Counted from the stretch's first letter, positions 16,698 to 25,182 are shown. The stretch is DNA of 64,000 bases from JACCTU01 sp963737405 (GCA_963737405.1 CAVTSL010000011.1:310001-374000); one strand, 5' to 3'. Notes: a model not told the origin generated them from the sequence alone. Program-made: numbers and translations.

Positions 16698-17418
16698 GTT
16701 CGCCTCCCTGGAAGGGAAGACGGCGCTCGTCACCGGCGGCTCGCGGGGAATCGGCGCCGCGATCGCGCGCGAGTTCGGGCGCGCGGGCGCGAACGTCGTC
16801 GTCGGCTACCGGACCGGGAAGGACGAGGCGGAGGCAGTCGCCTCCGAGACCGGCGGCCGCGCGATCCAGGCCGACGTCTCGACCGTCGACGATGCGAAGC
16901 GGCTCGTCGAGGAGGCCGGCGACGTGGACGTGCTCGTGAACAACGCGGGGATCACCCGCGACGGCGTGCTGGCGCGGATGACGGACGACGACTGGCGGTC
17001 GGTCCTCGACACGAACCTCAGCTCGGTCTTCTACACCTGCCGCGCGGTCTCGCGCGGGATGATGAAGCGCCGCGGCGGGTCGATCGTCAACCTCTCGTCG
17101 ATCGTCGGCCTGCACGGCAACTGGGGCCAGACGAACTACGCCGCCTCGAAGGGCGGGATCATCTCCTTCACGAAGTCGCTCGCGCAGGAGCTCGGCTCGC
17201 GCGGCGTCCGTGCGAACGTGATCGCACCCGGCTACATCAAGTCGCAGCTGACCGACGCGATCCCGGAGGAGGCGCAGCAGCAGATGCTCGGGCTGACGCC
17301 GCTCGGGCGCTTCGGGGATCCGGAGGACGTGGCGCGGGCGGTACGGTTCCTGGCCTCCGACGACGCCGCGTTCATCACGGGCGAGGTCATGGTCGTCGGC
17401 GGCGGGTTGGGCATGTGA
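16690..17418 (+). CDS. fabG: 3-oxoacyl-ACP reductase FabG
   Basis: A short-chain dehydrogenase of 242 residues. The NADPH-binding motif TGGSRGIG is near residue 14, NNAG lies near residue 86, and the catalytic Ser, Tyr and Lys lie in NLSSIVG and YAASKGG. The C-terminus ends FITGEVMVVGGGLGM, normal for FabG. Position between fabD and fabF supports a role in reducing 3-oxoacyl-ACP rather than a catabolic substrate. In many bacteria acpP follows fabG; here fabF follows at once with an ATGA overlap. Confidence 0.95.
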   Translation: MPEFASLEGKTALVTGGSRGIGAAIAREFGRAGANVVVGYRTGKDEAEAVASETGGRAIQADVSTVDDAKRLVEEAGDVDVLVNNAGITRDGVLARMTDDDWRSVLDTNLSSVFYTCRAVSRGMMKRRGGSIVNLSSIVGLHGNWGQTNYAASKGGIISFTKSLAQELGSRGVRANVIAPGYIKSQLTDAIPEEAQQQMLGLTPLGRFGDPEDVARAVRFLASDDAAFITGEVMVVGGGLGM

Positions 17419-18674
17419 TGAACACAAACGGTCGACGCAGAGTCGTGATCACGGGACTTGGAGCGGTGACCCCGCTCGCGAACGACGCGGAGTCGTCCTG
17501 GTCGCGCCTGCTCGCGGGCGAGTCCGGCGCCGGGGAGATCACGCAGTTCGACCACTCCGAGTACCCGGTGCACTTCGCCTGTGAGCTGAAGGAGTTCGAC
17601 CCGACGCAGTGGATCGACCGCAAGGCAGCGCGCCGGATGGATCGGTTCGCGCAGATGATCCTCGCCGCCGCGCGGCAGGCGGAGGCGGACTCGGGGCTCG
17701 ACATCTCGAAGGAGCCCGAGCGGGTCGGGGCGTCGATCGCGACGGGGATCGGCGGACTGCGCTCGTTCCAGGACTGCTACGACGTCCTGCTGGCGCGCGG
17801 GCCGGACCGCGTCTCGCCGTTCTCGATCCCGTCGATCATCCCGAACATGGGCGCCGGCTGGGTCTCGATCGAGCTCGGGACGAAGGGGCCGCTGATGTCC
17901 GAGTGCACGGCGTGCGCGGCGTCGAACATGGCGATCGGCGACGCGCTCGACTCGATCCGCGTCGGTCGCGCGGACGCGATGCTCGCAGGCGGCACCGAGG
18001 CGCCCGTGACGGCGGTCGGCATCGCCGGGTTCGACTCGATGCGCGCGCTCTCGCGCCGCAACGACGATCCGGTGAAGGCGTCCCGCCCGTTCGACGGCGC
18101 GCGGGACGGTCTCGTGATGGGTGAGGCCGGCGCCGTGCTCGTCCTCGAGGAGCTCGAGCACGCCAAGGCGCGCGGCGCGAAGATCTACGCGGAGCTCGTC
18201 GGCTACGGCGTCTCCGCCGACGCGGCGCACATGACGGAGCCCGATCCGACGGGCGACAACCCCGCGCGCGCGATGAAGATGGCCTTCGACGACGCCGGCG
18301 TCGACCCGAGCGAGGTCGGCTACGTGAACGCGCACGCGACCTCGACACCGCTCGGCGACGCGAGCGAGACGCGCGTGCTGAAGAAGGCACTCGGCGAGGA
18401 GAACGCCCTCCGGACGCCGATCTCCTCGACGAAGGGCGCGACGGGCCACTGCTTCGGCGCCGCCGGTGCGGTCGAGGCGGTGTTCACGGTCCTGGCCGTC
18501 CGCGACAAGAAGCTGCCGCCGACGATCAACTACGAGGTCGAGGATCCGAGCTGCGACCTCGACTACATCCCGAACGAGGCGCGCGACGCGCCGGATCTCG
18601 ACGTCGCGTGCTCGAACTCGTTCGGCTTCGGCGGCCACAACGCCTGCATCGTCGTGCGGCGCTTCGCTGCCTGA
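17415..18674 (+). CDS. fabF: 3-oxoacyl-ACP synthase II (FabF)
   Basis: FabF carries out the condensing step of chain elongation. The Cys-His-His triad is seen in SECTACAASN (near residue 166), NAHATSTPLGD and KGATGHCFGAAG. It starts RRRVVITGLGAVTPLAND after a short leader and is 419 residues long, as expected. Two ATG codons in tandem (17415 and 17418) could start it; the first gives the ATGA overlap with fabG. It is the last gene of the fab operon; a 42-nt gap follows. Confidence 0.96.
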   Translation: MMNTNGRRRVVITGLGAVTPLANDAESSWSRLLAGESGAGEITQFDHSEYPVHFACELKEFDPTQWIDRKAARRMDRFAQMILAAARQAEADSGLDISKEPERVGASIATGIGGLRSFQDCYDVLLARGPDRVSPFSIPSIIPNMGAGWVSIELGTKGPLMSECTACAASNMAIGDALDSIRVGRADAMLAGGTEAPVTAVGIAGFDSMRALSRRNDDPVKASRPFDGARDGLVMGEAGAVLVLEELEHAKARGAKIYAELVGYGVSADAAHMTEPDPTGDNPARAMKMAFDDAGVDPSEVGYVNAHATSTPLGDASETRVLKKALGEENALRTPISSTKGATGHCFGAAGAVEAVFTVLAVRDKKLPPTINYEVEDPSCDLDYIPNEARDAPDLDVACSNSFGFGGHNACIVVRRFAA

Positions 18675-18703
18675 GCGCTCGCCGGGCCGACCGGAACGCT
18701 CGC

Positions 18704-18709
18704 TACCGT
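18704..18709 (+). promoter_or_regulatory. candidate leaderless -10
   Basis: TACCGT lies 7 nt before the GTG start of the metallopeptidase-like gene at 18717, with no ribosome binding site between. Confidence 0.45.
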
Positions 18710-18716
18710 CGCGCCA

Positions 18717-19307
18717 GTGAGGCTTGTCCACGTCGGCGAGCGCCTCGTCGAGGTGCAGGTGCGCGAGTCGCGTCGGTCGCGGCTCGTCCGTGCGGTCTAC
18801 CGGCAGGGAGAGCCGCCGGAGCTCGTCGTGCCCGTCGGGACGAGCCAGCGCGCGATCGATCGCGCGCTCCGCATGCACGCGCCGTGGCTCGAGCGGCAGC
18901 TCGCGACGGAGACGCCGCCGACGCTCGATCTCCCTTCGGTGACCGAGAACGAGGGGCGGAGGCTCGCGCGCCGGTGGATCACCGAGACGGCTGCGCTCGA
19001 GTCGCAGCGGATCGGCGTGCAGTACACGCGCATCGCGATCCGGGACACGCGCTCGCGCTGGGGGTCGTGCTCGTCGCGCGGGGCGCTGTCGTTCACGTGG
19101 CGGCTCGCGCTCGCGCCGCGTCACATCCTCGACTACGTCGTGGTGCACGAGCTCTGCCACCTGGTGCACATGGATCACTCGAAGCGCTTCTGGTCGCTCG
19201 TCGAACGCGTGCGACCCGACTTCCGCGCGGAGCGCGACTGGCTGAACGACCACGGCTGGGAGTTGCTCGCGTATCGTCCTCCCCGTGACGCGCTGGGCAA
19301 CGTTTGA
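18717..19307 (+). CDS. YgjP/DUF45-family metallopeptidase-like protein
   Basis: The protein of 196 residues shows the DUF45 arrangement: RDTRSRWGSCSSRGALSFTW (near residue 103) and the zinc-binding VVHELCHLVHMDHSKRFW, an HExxH motif with a downstream His. Family members resemble M48 and WLM peptidases; YgjP of E. coli has also been linked to nucleotide hydrolysis, so the substrate is open. It is cytosolic by lack of a signal peptide. The 3' end overlaps the next gene by 23 nt, which makes it the first gene of a four-gene run with a HAD hydrolase and two GNAT proteins. Confidence 0.85.
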   Translation: MRLVHVGERLVEVQVRESRRSRLVRAVYRQGEPPELVVPVGTSQRAIDRALRMHAPWLERQLATETPPTLDLPSVTENEGRRLARRWITETAALESQRIGVQYTRIAIRDTRSRWGSCSSRGALSFTWRLALAPRHILDYVVVHELCHLVHMDHSKRFWSLVERVRPDFRAERDWLNDHGWELLAYRPPRDALGNV

Positions 19308-19932
19308 CTGCTACGGCACGCTGATCGACTGGAACGGCGGGATCCGCGCCGAGCTCGCGCGCCTCTGGCCCGACGCCGACGCGGACGCGCTCCTCGAGCG
19401 CTACCACGAGCTCGAGCCGGAGGTGGAGCACGCGGAGCCGGGGCTCCCGTACCGCGAGGTGATGCGGCGCGTGCTCGCGCGCCTCGGCGACGTTCCGGAC
19501 GGCGAGGAGGACGCGCTCGGCGCCTCGCTGCCGTCATGGCGGACGTTCCCCGAGGTACGCCCGGCGCTCGACGAGGCGCGTCGGCGCGGCTGGAGCCTCG
19601 CGATCCTCTCGAACACCGACCGCGACTTCATCGAGGCGTCGAAGCAGACACTCGACGTCCCGTTCGACGAGACGGTCGTCGCGTCCGAGATCGGCTCCTA
19701 CAAGCCGGCGACCCGCCACTGGGAGGAGTTCTACTCGCGGACGGGCGCCGACCACGGCCGCCACGTCCACGTCGCGCAGAGCATGTTCCACGACATCGTC
19801 ACCGCAAAGGAGCTCGGCCTGCCGACGGTGTGGATCAACCGGCTCGGCGAGCATTTCGACACGACGCCGACGCGCGAGCTGCCGGACCTCGAGCGCCTAC
19901 CGGAGACTCTCGATGAGCTCGTCCCTGCCTGA
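19285..19932 (+). CDS. HAD-superfamily hydrolase (haloacid dehalogenase type II-like)
   Basis: HAD motif I is TFDCYGTLIDW at the N-terminus with the nucleophilic Asp near residue 8, motif II is AILSNTD, the conserved Lys lies in IGSYKPATRHW, and the final acidic motif is replaced by HVAQSMFHDIVTAKELG. The pattern around FDCYGTL resembles 2-haloacid dehalogenases, but many such proteins are phosphatases of unknown substrate. 215 residues. GTG start inside the preceding gene, and an overlap of 20 nt with the following gene, so it is translated as part of the same operon. Confidence 0.82.
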   Translation: MTRWATFDCYGTLIDWNGGIRAELARLWPDADADALLERYHELEPEVEHAEPGLPYREVMRRVLARLGDVPDGEEDALGASLPSWRTFPEVRPALDEARRRGWSLAILSNTDRDFIEASKQTLDVPFDETVVASEIGSYKPATRHWEEFYSRTGADHGRHVHVAQSMFHDIVTAKELGLPTVWINRLGEHFDTTPTRELPDLERLPETLDELVPA

Positions 19933-20824
19933 GGCGTTCGACGTTCGCCCGGCGACCGAGGCCGACGTGGACGCGCTGAGTGAGATCTTCCGGCTCGCCG
20001 AGCTCGATCTCCGTGGACGCGTGACGAGCTCCGCCGCCGACATCAGGGCGTGGTTTCGCTACGTCGACCTTCCGACCGGTAGCTGGGTGATCGAGGACGA
20101 CGGCGAGCCCGTCGCGGGCGGTGTTCTCATCCGGCACGGGGAGGCGCCGCAGTTCGGTGCCGTCGTCCGCCCGGACCGGCGCGGCGAGGGGCTCGGCAGC
20201 GCCCTGCTCGATCTCGGCGAGCAGGCCGTGCGCGCGGACGGCTCGAAGGCGATTCGCGTCGGCGCGCCGGTCGAGGACGTCGCTGCGGCGCGGCTCCTCG
20301 GGTCCCGTGGCTACCGCGACGCTCGTCACTACTACACGATGATGATCCCCCTCGACGAGGCGACGCCCGAGCCGAAGCCGGACGAGGGCATCGCTCTCGG
20401 GACGATGGAGCCCCAAGAGGCGGAGGCGTTCCACTTCGCGCTGAACGAGGCGTTCGCCGACGAGTGGGGCTGGACGCCGATGCCGTTCGAGGAGTGGCGG
20501 AAGCTCCGCATCGAGGCAGCGGACTTCGATCCATCGATCTGGTTCGTCGCCCGCGATGGGGACGAGCTCGCGGCGGTCGCGCGCTGCGAGAAGCTCTTCG
20601 GCGGCGGCTACGTGGGCGCGATCGGCGTGCGGCCCGCCTGGCGTCGCCGCGGGATCGCCATGGCGCTGCTCCAGTTCGCGTTCGCGGAGTTCCGGAAGCG
20701 AGGCGAGCCGCACGTGCGCCTCGACGTCGATGCGGAGAATCCGACCGGCGCGACGCGGCTCTACGAGCGCGCGGGCATGAGGGTCGAGTCCGAGGACGTC
20801 GTGTTCGAGCGCGAGCTGGCGTGA
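19913..20824 (+). CDS. double-GNAT acetyltransferase
   Basis: Two GNAT folds lie in tandem: the first (about residues 8-150) with the acetyl-CoA motif RPDRRGEGLGSALL, the second (about 155-303) with RPAWRRRGIAMALL and the terminal NPTGATRLYERAGM. This two-domain layout resembles mycothiol synthase and related actinobacterial enzymes, but the match is not specific enough to call MshD. The neighbouring gene encodes a second protein of the same plan, sharing 4 nt with it, so the pair looks like a tandem duplication. No substrate is assigned. Confidence 0.8.
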   Translation: MSSSLPEAFDVRPATEADVDALSEIFRLAELDLRGRVTSSAADIRAWFRYVDLPTGSWVIEDDGEPVAGGVLIRHGEAPQFGAVVRPDRRGEGLGSALLDLGEQAVRADGSKAIRVGAPVEDVAAARLLGSRGYRDARHYYTMMIPLDEATPEPKPDEGIALGTMEPQEAEAFHFALNEAFADEWGWTPMPFEEWRKLRIEAADFDPSIWFVARDGDELAAVARCEKLFGGGYVGAIGVRPAWRRRGIAMALLQFAFAEFRKRGEPHVRLDVDAENPTGATRLYERAGMRVESEDVVFERELA

Positions 20825-21882
20825 CTCTCCGCGCGCCGCGCGACGACGACTTCGACGCGATCCTCGAGCTGATGAACGCGCACCAGCTCGCCGCGTACGG
20901 CGAGGCCGACGTCACCGCCGACGAGCTCAGGACGTGGTTGACGACGCCGAGCATCGACCCGGAGCGCGACATTCGCCTGCTGGAGGAGGACGGCCGGCTG
21001 GTCGGCTACGTCGACGCCGACAAGACGAGCGAGGACCCGCCGCGCTGGTGGTCCGACGTGAAGCTCGCGCCGGATGCCGACATCGACGTCGTGCTCCCGC
21101 AGCTGCTCGCGTGGCTCGACGATCGCGCGGAGTCGGGGCTGCTGCGGGTCTGGACGGGGGCCGAGGACCGCCGCGTGCTCGACGCGTTCGCCAGGAGCGG
21201 CTTCGAGGAGTCCCGGCACTCGTACCGGATGGAGATCTCGCTCGAGGACGAGCCGTCCGAGCCCAAATGGCCCGACGCGATCGTGGTGCGCGCGTTCCAG
21301 CCGGACGACGAGCGCACGCTCTACGAGGTGCACACGGAGGTGTGGCGGGACACCTCCGACCCGTGGGAGGAGAGCTTCGAGGAGTGGCAGCACTGGCTCA
21401 CGAAACGCGAAGGGTTCGACCCCTCGCTCTGGTTCCTCGCGCATGCAGGCGACGAGCTCGTGGCGTACTCGCTCTGCCGGCCGGACGACGTCGACCCGAA
21501 GGCGGGCTACGTGAACCTGCTCGGCGTGCGCCGCCCGTGGCGGCGGCAGGGTCTCGGCGAGGCGCTCCTGCTCCACTCGTTCGGCGCCTTCCGCGCGCGC
21601 GGTTTCACGCGCGGGACCCTCGGCGTCGACGCCTCGAGCCCGACCGGGGCGACGAGGCTCTACGAGCGGGCCGGGATGACGGTCTACCGCGACACGGTCT
21701 TCTTCGACCGCCCCGCGCAGCGCCTAAGGAGGGCTTGGCGGAACAGGCGCTGTGCCGCCGGCTGGGCGGCGCGATGCGGCGTCCTCGTCGCGCCCGTATC
21801 CAGGATACGACGCTCCCTGCGTCCTTGCCTCGCACCACCCATCGCACCCCGCAACGAGGCCCGTCCCGCCAATCCCTCCTAG
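20821..21882 (+). CDS. second double-GNAT acetyltransferase with a repeat-encoded tail
   Basis: The first GNAT-like half (about residues 1-140) is diverged and lacks a clear acetyl-CoA loop; the second contains RRPWRRQGLGEALL and SPTGATRLYERAGM. The natural end of the fold falls near FFDRPAQ at 21720. From 21724 the frame runs through a dispersed palindromic repeat and stops only at the TAG in its right end, so the last 54 residues (353 in total) are encoded by the repeat, are rich in Arg and Pro, and have no GNAT counterpart. GTG start in a GTGA overlap with the first GNAT gene. The fusion may be neutral read-through. Confidence 0.78.
   Translation: MTLRAPRDDDFDAILELMNAHQLAAYGEADVTADELRTWLTTPSIDPERDIRLLEEDGRLVGYVDADKTSEDPPRWWSDVKLAPDADIDVVLPQLLAWLDDRAESGLLRVWTGAEDRRVLDAFARSGFEESRHSYRMEISLEDEPSEPKWPDAIVVRAFQPDDERTLYEVHTEVWRDTSDPWEESFEEWQHWLTKREGFDPSLWFLAHAGDELVAYSLCRPDDVDPKAGYVNLLGVRRPWRRQGLGEALLLHSFGAFRARGFTRGTLGVDASSPTGATRLYERAGMTVYRDTVFFDRPAQRLRRAWRNRRCAAGWAARCGVLVAPVSRIRRSLRPCLAPPIAPRNEARPANPS
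21724..21882. repeat. palindromic repeat element, copy 1
   Basis: The 159-bp element begins CTAAGGAGGGCTTGGCGG and ends with the inverse, CCGCCAATCCCTCCTAG. Its centre is a 7-bp hairpin CGTATCC-A-GGATACG at 21795-21809. The arms pair imperfectly over much of their length, with many G-T pairings, so the RNA could fold into one long stem. A second copy with about the same internal sequence is at 51242-51410. Its final CTAG supplies TAG stops to the GNAT gene on plus and the Pro-rich gene on minus. No flanking duplication or encoded transposase is visible. Confidence 0.85.
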
Positions 21883-22655
21883 GGCTTCCTGCCTCCGCGG
21901 TCGTGGTCGCCGTCGTGCTTGCCGCGATCGCGGTCGTCGTTCTCGCCCTGGTCGTTGCAGTTCTCGTCGTCGGTCGCGTGCGACGGCGGCACCGCAGGGA
22001 CGGCGGGAGTCGCGGCGGGCGGAGGCTTCTGCTCCTGCGGGCGGGGCGGCACGGCCGGCTGTGCGGGGGTCGCCCGCTCGTGCTCCCTCCGCCGCTTGCC
22101 CTTCTTGCGGTCGTCGTCCTGGGCGGGCGGCGTCGACGGCTGTGAAGCCGGCGGGGCGGCGGGGACCGCTGCGGGGGTGCCGGCGCCGCCGGGGCTCCCG
22201 GCCGGGACCGGAGCCGGTGCCGGAGCGGGGGCCGGTGCAGGTGCCGGTGCGGGTGACGGCGCAGGCTGAGGCGTGGGCGCCGGCGAGGGAGTCGGCGGCG
22301 GTGTCGGCGTTGCCGGCGTGCCCGGGTTCGACCTGGGCGGCTTCGGCGCGGTCGGCCGGCTGATCGGGATCGCGCGCGGCGCGCTCGCCGTGGCGCTCGC
22401 ACCACGCGAGACCCGAAGCCGAACGACCGGCGTCGCCGCGACCGGCTGATGCGCCGCTCGCCGCGGCTCGGCCACGTCGACCAGCGCCGGCACGACCTCC
22501 TGCCGTACGGCGTCGACCGACGGCGGCCGCACGACGAGCTCGGCCCCTCCCGTGAACGCCCGTGCCCACAGGAACGCGGACACGCCCGCTCCTGCGAGTG
22601 CCGCCATCGTGGTGGTGCCGAGGGCGACGGACCGAAGACGCTCGGATCCGCTCAC
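21879..22655 (-). CDS. Pro/Ala-rich single-pass membrane protein, unknown
   Basis: I do not recognise this 258-residue protein. A GTG start gives a short basic N-terminus and one hydrophobic segment (about residues 8-30, TTTMAALAGAGVSAFLWARAF). The rest is low complexity: a Pro/Ala-rich stretch in the middle with alternating Pro-Ala dipeptides (about residues 115-155), then a basic patch DDDRKKGKRRREHE and an Asp/Asn/His-rich tail. It looks like an anchored protein with an extended extracytoplasmic linker. The C-terminus terminates on the CTAG of the repeat element. It lies 38 nt downstream of the GGDEF gene on the same strand and may be cotranscribed. Confidence 0.55.
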   Translation of the reverse strand: MSGSERLRSVALGTTTMAALAGAGVSAFLWARAFTGGAELVVRPPSVDAVRQEVVPALVDVAEPRRAAHQPVAATPVVRLRVSRGASATASAPRAIPISRPTAPKPPRSNPGTPATPTPPPTPSPAPTPQPAPSPAPAPAPAPAPAPAPVPAGSPGGAGTPAAVPAAPPASQPSTPPAQDDDRKKGKRRREHERATPAQPAVPPRPQEQKPPPAATPAVPAVPPSHATDDENCNDQGENDDRDRGKHDGDHDRGGRKP

Positions 22656-22693
22656 GTTCGTGAGCCTTGTATCAACTGCGAAGGACGGAGGCG

Positions 22694-24274
22694 TCAGCCC
22701 GACTGCACGCGATCCTTGCCTTCGGCTTTCGCCTGGTAGAGGGCCGAATCGGCGAGGCGGAGGAGGTGATCGACCGAAGCCGTCGGCGGATAGGACGCCA
22801 CGCCGAAGCTCGCCGTGACCCGCAGGCGCCCGCCGTCGGGGCTCCGGAGGCGGAGGCCGGCGAGCCCTTCGCGCAGGCGCTCGGCCGCCGCCGCGCCGCC
22901 CTCGAGGTCGGTCTGCGGGAGCAGCATCGCGAACTCCTCCCCGCCCAGGCGCGCGGCGACGTCGACGTCGCGCGACGACTCGCGCAGCAGATCGCCGACC
23001 GCGCGGAGGACGTCGTTGCCGAACTCGTGGCCGAAGCGGTCGTTGATGCTCTTGAAGTCGTCGAGGTCGCCGATCACGACAGCGAGCTCGGTGCCGAACC
23101 GCTCCGCGCGGTTGAGCTCCGCCTCGAGCGCCTCGACGAAGCGCCGGCGGTTCGCGAGGCCCGTCAGGTCGTCGGTGACGGCCTGCCGCTTGACGATCCC
23201 GTGCAGGCGGGCGTTCTCGAGCGCGATCGCGGCCTGCGAGACGAACCACTCCGCGAGCTCGCGCGCGTCGTCCGAGGGCCCGCCGCCCGGCGAGTAGATC
23301 AGCAGCCGGAGCGGGTTCCCGTCGTCGTCGGTCCCGAGCGCGAGCACGAGCGGCGCGCGCGACGAGCTGCGCCTCCCCGCCCGCACGACCTCCTCGTCGC
23401 CGCGCAGCAGCCGCGCCTCCGTCGCACCGGCGGCCTCCATCGCGGTCTGGACGATCACCGGCAGGAGCGCCTCCGTGTCGTGCGACGCCGCGAGCGCGTC
23501 ACCGACGAGCGAGAGCGCCTCGCGGACGTGACGCCGGTCGAGCTCGACGCGCTCGCTCCGCGCAGCCCGGCGCCGCCGGCTCCGCCAGACGGCGACTGCG
23601 CCGGCGGCTGCGAGCAGCGTGAGCACCGTGGCAACTGCGGCGACGAGGACGCGCTGCCTGCGCCGGTCCGCGGCTGCGTCGACGGCGGCGAGCGGAGTGA
23701 TCGCGACGAGGCGCGCGTCCGGCCGGTTGCGCACGAGCTGGACCGCGGTCGCCCGCACGGGCGCGTCCGAGGCCCGGCCGTCGCCGGTGCCGGTGCGCGG
23801 GAGATCGCCGCCGCCGACGGCGAGCACGAGCCGGTCCGGCGGGTGCGGGCCGGCAGCGCGCTCGAGGCTCCCCTCGAGCGTCGTGTCGAGCGGCAGCTCG
23901 GCCCGGACCTCGCCGGCCGAGCCGACCCTGAACGCGCGCGTGATCGACGGCGTGCTGCCCGGCTCGTCGCCCGCGAGCAGTCGTCCCTTCCTCCAGAACG
24001 AGATGCCGGGCGTCGCGATCCGCTCGAGCTCCGACCGGTCCGACGAAGCCAGCGCCCGCGCGACGTCGGGATCGTTCGCGAGCCCCCGCGCCGTCGCCTC
24101 GACACGCTCGACCTCGCGGTCGAACGACGTCGACCCGTCGTTCGCGAGCGCCGTCAGGCGTGCGTCGACGTCATGGCGGTACGCGTCCGCCGCAGCGTTC
24201 GCCACGAGCACCGAAACGAGCGCAAGCGTCGCCACCGTCGCCACCGCGAAGAGCACGACGGCCGCCCGCCGCAT
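22694..24274 (-). CDS. membrane-bound GGDEF diguanylate cyclase
   Basis: The enzyme class makes cyclic di-GMP from two GTP. Two membrane helices (about residues 4-28 and 200-222) enclose an extracytoplasmic sensor region; a GAF-like part (about 255-350) follows, then the GGDEF domain with the active-site motif GGEEF near residue 445. The inhibitory-site motif RxxD is present as RDVD just upstream. Total 526 residues from an ATG at 24274. A stable 8-bp hairpin sits 3 nt before this ATG. An HD-GYP protein further along could degrade the same messenger. Confidence 0.9.
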   Translation of the reverse strand: MRRAAVVLFAVATVATLALVSVLVANAAADAYRHDVDARLTALANDGSTSFDREVERVEATARGLANDPDVARALASSDRSELERIATPGISFWRKGRLLAGDEPGSTPSITRAFRVGSAGEVRAELPLDTTLEGSLERAAGPHPPDRLVLAVGGGDLPRTGTGDGRASDAPVRATAVQLVRNRPDARLVAITPLAAVDAAADRRRQRVLVAAVATVLTLLAAAGAVAVWRSRRRRAARSERVELDRRHVREALSLVGDALAASHDTEALLPVIVQTAMEAAGATEARLLRGDEEVVRAGRRSSSRAPLVLALGTDDDGNPLRLLIYSPGGGPSDDARELAEWFVSQAAIALENARLHGIVKRQAVTDDLTGLANRRRFVEALEAELNRAERFGTELAVVIGDLDDFKSINDRFGHEFGNDVLRAVGDLLRESSRDVDVAARLGGEEFAMLLPQTDLEGGAAAAERLREGLAGLRLRSPDGGRLRVTASFGVASYPPTASVDHLLRLADSALYQAKAEGKDRVQSG

Positions 24275-24277
24275 CTC

Positions 24278-24301
24278 GCTTGGGCGATCGCCGGCCCAAG
24301 C
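24278..24301 (-). other. hairpin before the GGDEF gene
   Basis: GCTTGGGC and GCCCAAGC form a perfect 8-bp stem around an 8-nt loop, ending 3 nt before the start codon of the diguanylate cyclase gene. It could hinder ribosome access if it is part of the transcript. No terminator-like T-run follows on either strand. Confidence 0.45.
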
Positions 24302-24370
24302 AATCCGATCTTCCACGCCCCGGTAGCTTCGCAGTCCCGCCGGTCCCCGGAGGGCGGGAGGCGCTGCGGG

Positions 24371-24376
24371 TACGCT
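24371..24376 (+). promoter_or_regulatory. candidate leaderless -10
   Basis: TACGCT lies 6 nt before the GTG at 24383 that starts the arginase-family gene. Confidence 0.5.
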
Positions 24377-24382
24377 CTCCGC

Positions 24383-25159
24383 GTGTCGCGCCTTCGCGCG
24401 AAGTGCCCGGATTGCAAGACCTACACCGCCGTCGCGCTGGGCCCCGAGTACCAGTGTCACTCCTGCGGGCGGGAGTTCGCGGCCGGCCTGATCCGGGTGC
24501 CGCGCGCCTGGGGAGACGGCGGGGAGGCAATGGCCGAAGCGGCTCATCTGCCGTTCGACTACCCCGAGGCCGCCGTCGTCGCCGAGGACTCGCTCACCGA
24601 CCAGAACCTCGCGCTCGCCGCCGAGCTGCCCGACCGCCCGCTCGTCCTCGGCGGCTGCTGCTCCTCGCACGTCGGCGCGCTCGAGGGCCTCTCCGCCCGC
24701 CACGACCGGGTCGCGCTCGTCTGGCTCGACGCGCACGGCGACCTGAACACGCCCGAGACCTCCCCGTCAGGGAACGTCTGGGGCATGCCGCTCCGGATGA
24801 TCGTCGACTCCGGGACGGTCGAGCCGAAGAACGTCGCGCTGATCGGCGCCCGGAACCTCGACCCGCCGGAGGAGGTCTTCATCGCGAAGAGCGGTCTCCA
24901 CACCGGCCCTGACGCGGTCGACAGGGCGCTCGCAGACTGCAGCTGCGTCTACGTCGCCCTCGACGTCGACTCGCTCGACCCCTCGGAGATCACGCCCTTC
25001 ATGCCCGAGCCCGACGGGCTGACGCTCGACGAGGTCGAACGGCTCTTCGACGACCTCCGGAGTCGCACGACCGTGATCGGCGCGGGCCTGAGCGGCCTGG
25101 CTCCCGACCCCGCGAACGTCCCCCGGCTCGAACGGCTCACGCACGCGCTCGGCCTGTAA
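24383..25159 (+). CDS. arginase/agmatinase-family protein with N-terminal zinc ribbon
   Basis: A zinc-ribbon (CPDCKTYTA and CHSCGREF, residues 8-33) is joined to a ureohydrolase fold. Manganese-site motifs of the arginase family are present: WLDAHGDLNTPE (DAHxD) and ALDVDSLDPS (DxDxxDP), and GGCCSSH stands where the family usually has GGDHS. Members hydrolyse guanidino compounds such as arginine, agmatine or formiminoglutamate. With 258 residues it is shorter than typical arginases. The Asp-to-Cys change in the first motif removes nothing known to be essential except the spacing of the first metal His, which is retained. The substrate cannot be told. Confidence 0.75.
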   Translation: MSRLRAKCPDCKTYTAVALGPEYQCHSCGREFAAGLIRVPRAWGDGGEAMAEAAHLPFDYPEAAVVAEDSLTDQNLALAAELPDRPLVLGGCCSSHVGALEGLSARHDRVALVWLDAHGDLNTPETSPSGNVWGMPLRMIVDSGTVEPKNVALIGARNLDPPEEVFIAKSGLHTGPDAVDRALADCSCVYVALDVDSLDPSEITPFMPEPDGLTLDEVERLFDDLRSRTTVIGAGLSGLAPDPANVPRLERLTHALGL

Positions 25160-25182
25160 CCGAGCCCACGGGGCGACAGGTC

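Noticed and set aside
21724..21882. An insertion sequence or true MITE at repeat copy 1
   Set aside because: Inverted ends are present, but no target duplication or related transposase is visible, so only a neutral repeat call is supported.
22196..22320. A tandem DNA repeat in the Pro-rich gene
   Set aside because: The repeating GCCGGTGC-like units encode alternating Pro-Ala and follow codon usage; this is protein low complexity, not a separate element.
22667..25159. An 830-residue plus-strand frame ending in the arginase-family protein
   Set aside because: The first 570 residues are antisense to the GGDEF gene. The GTG at 24383 with an upstream TACGCT is the credible start.
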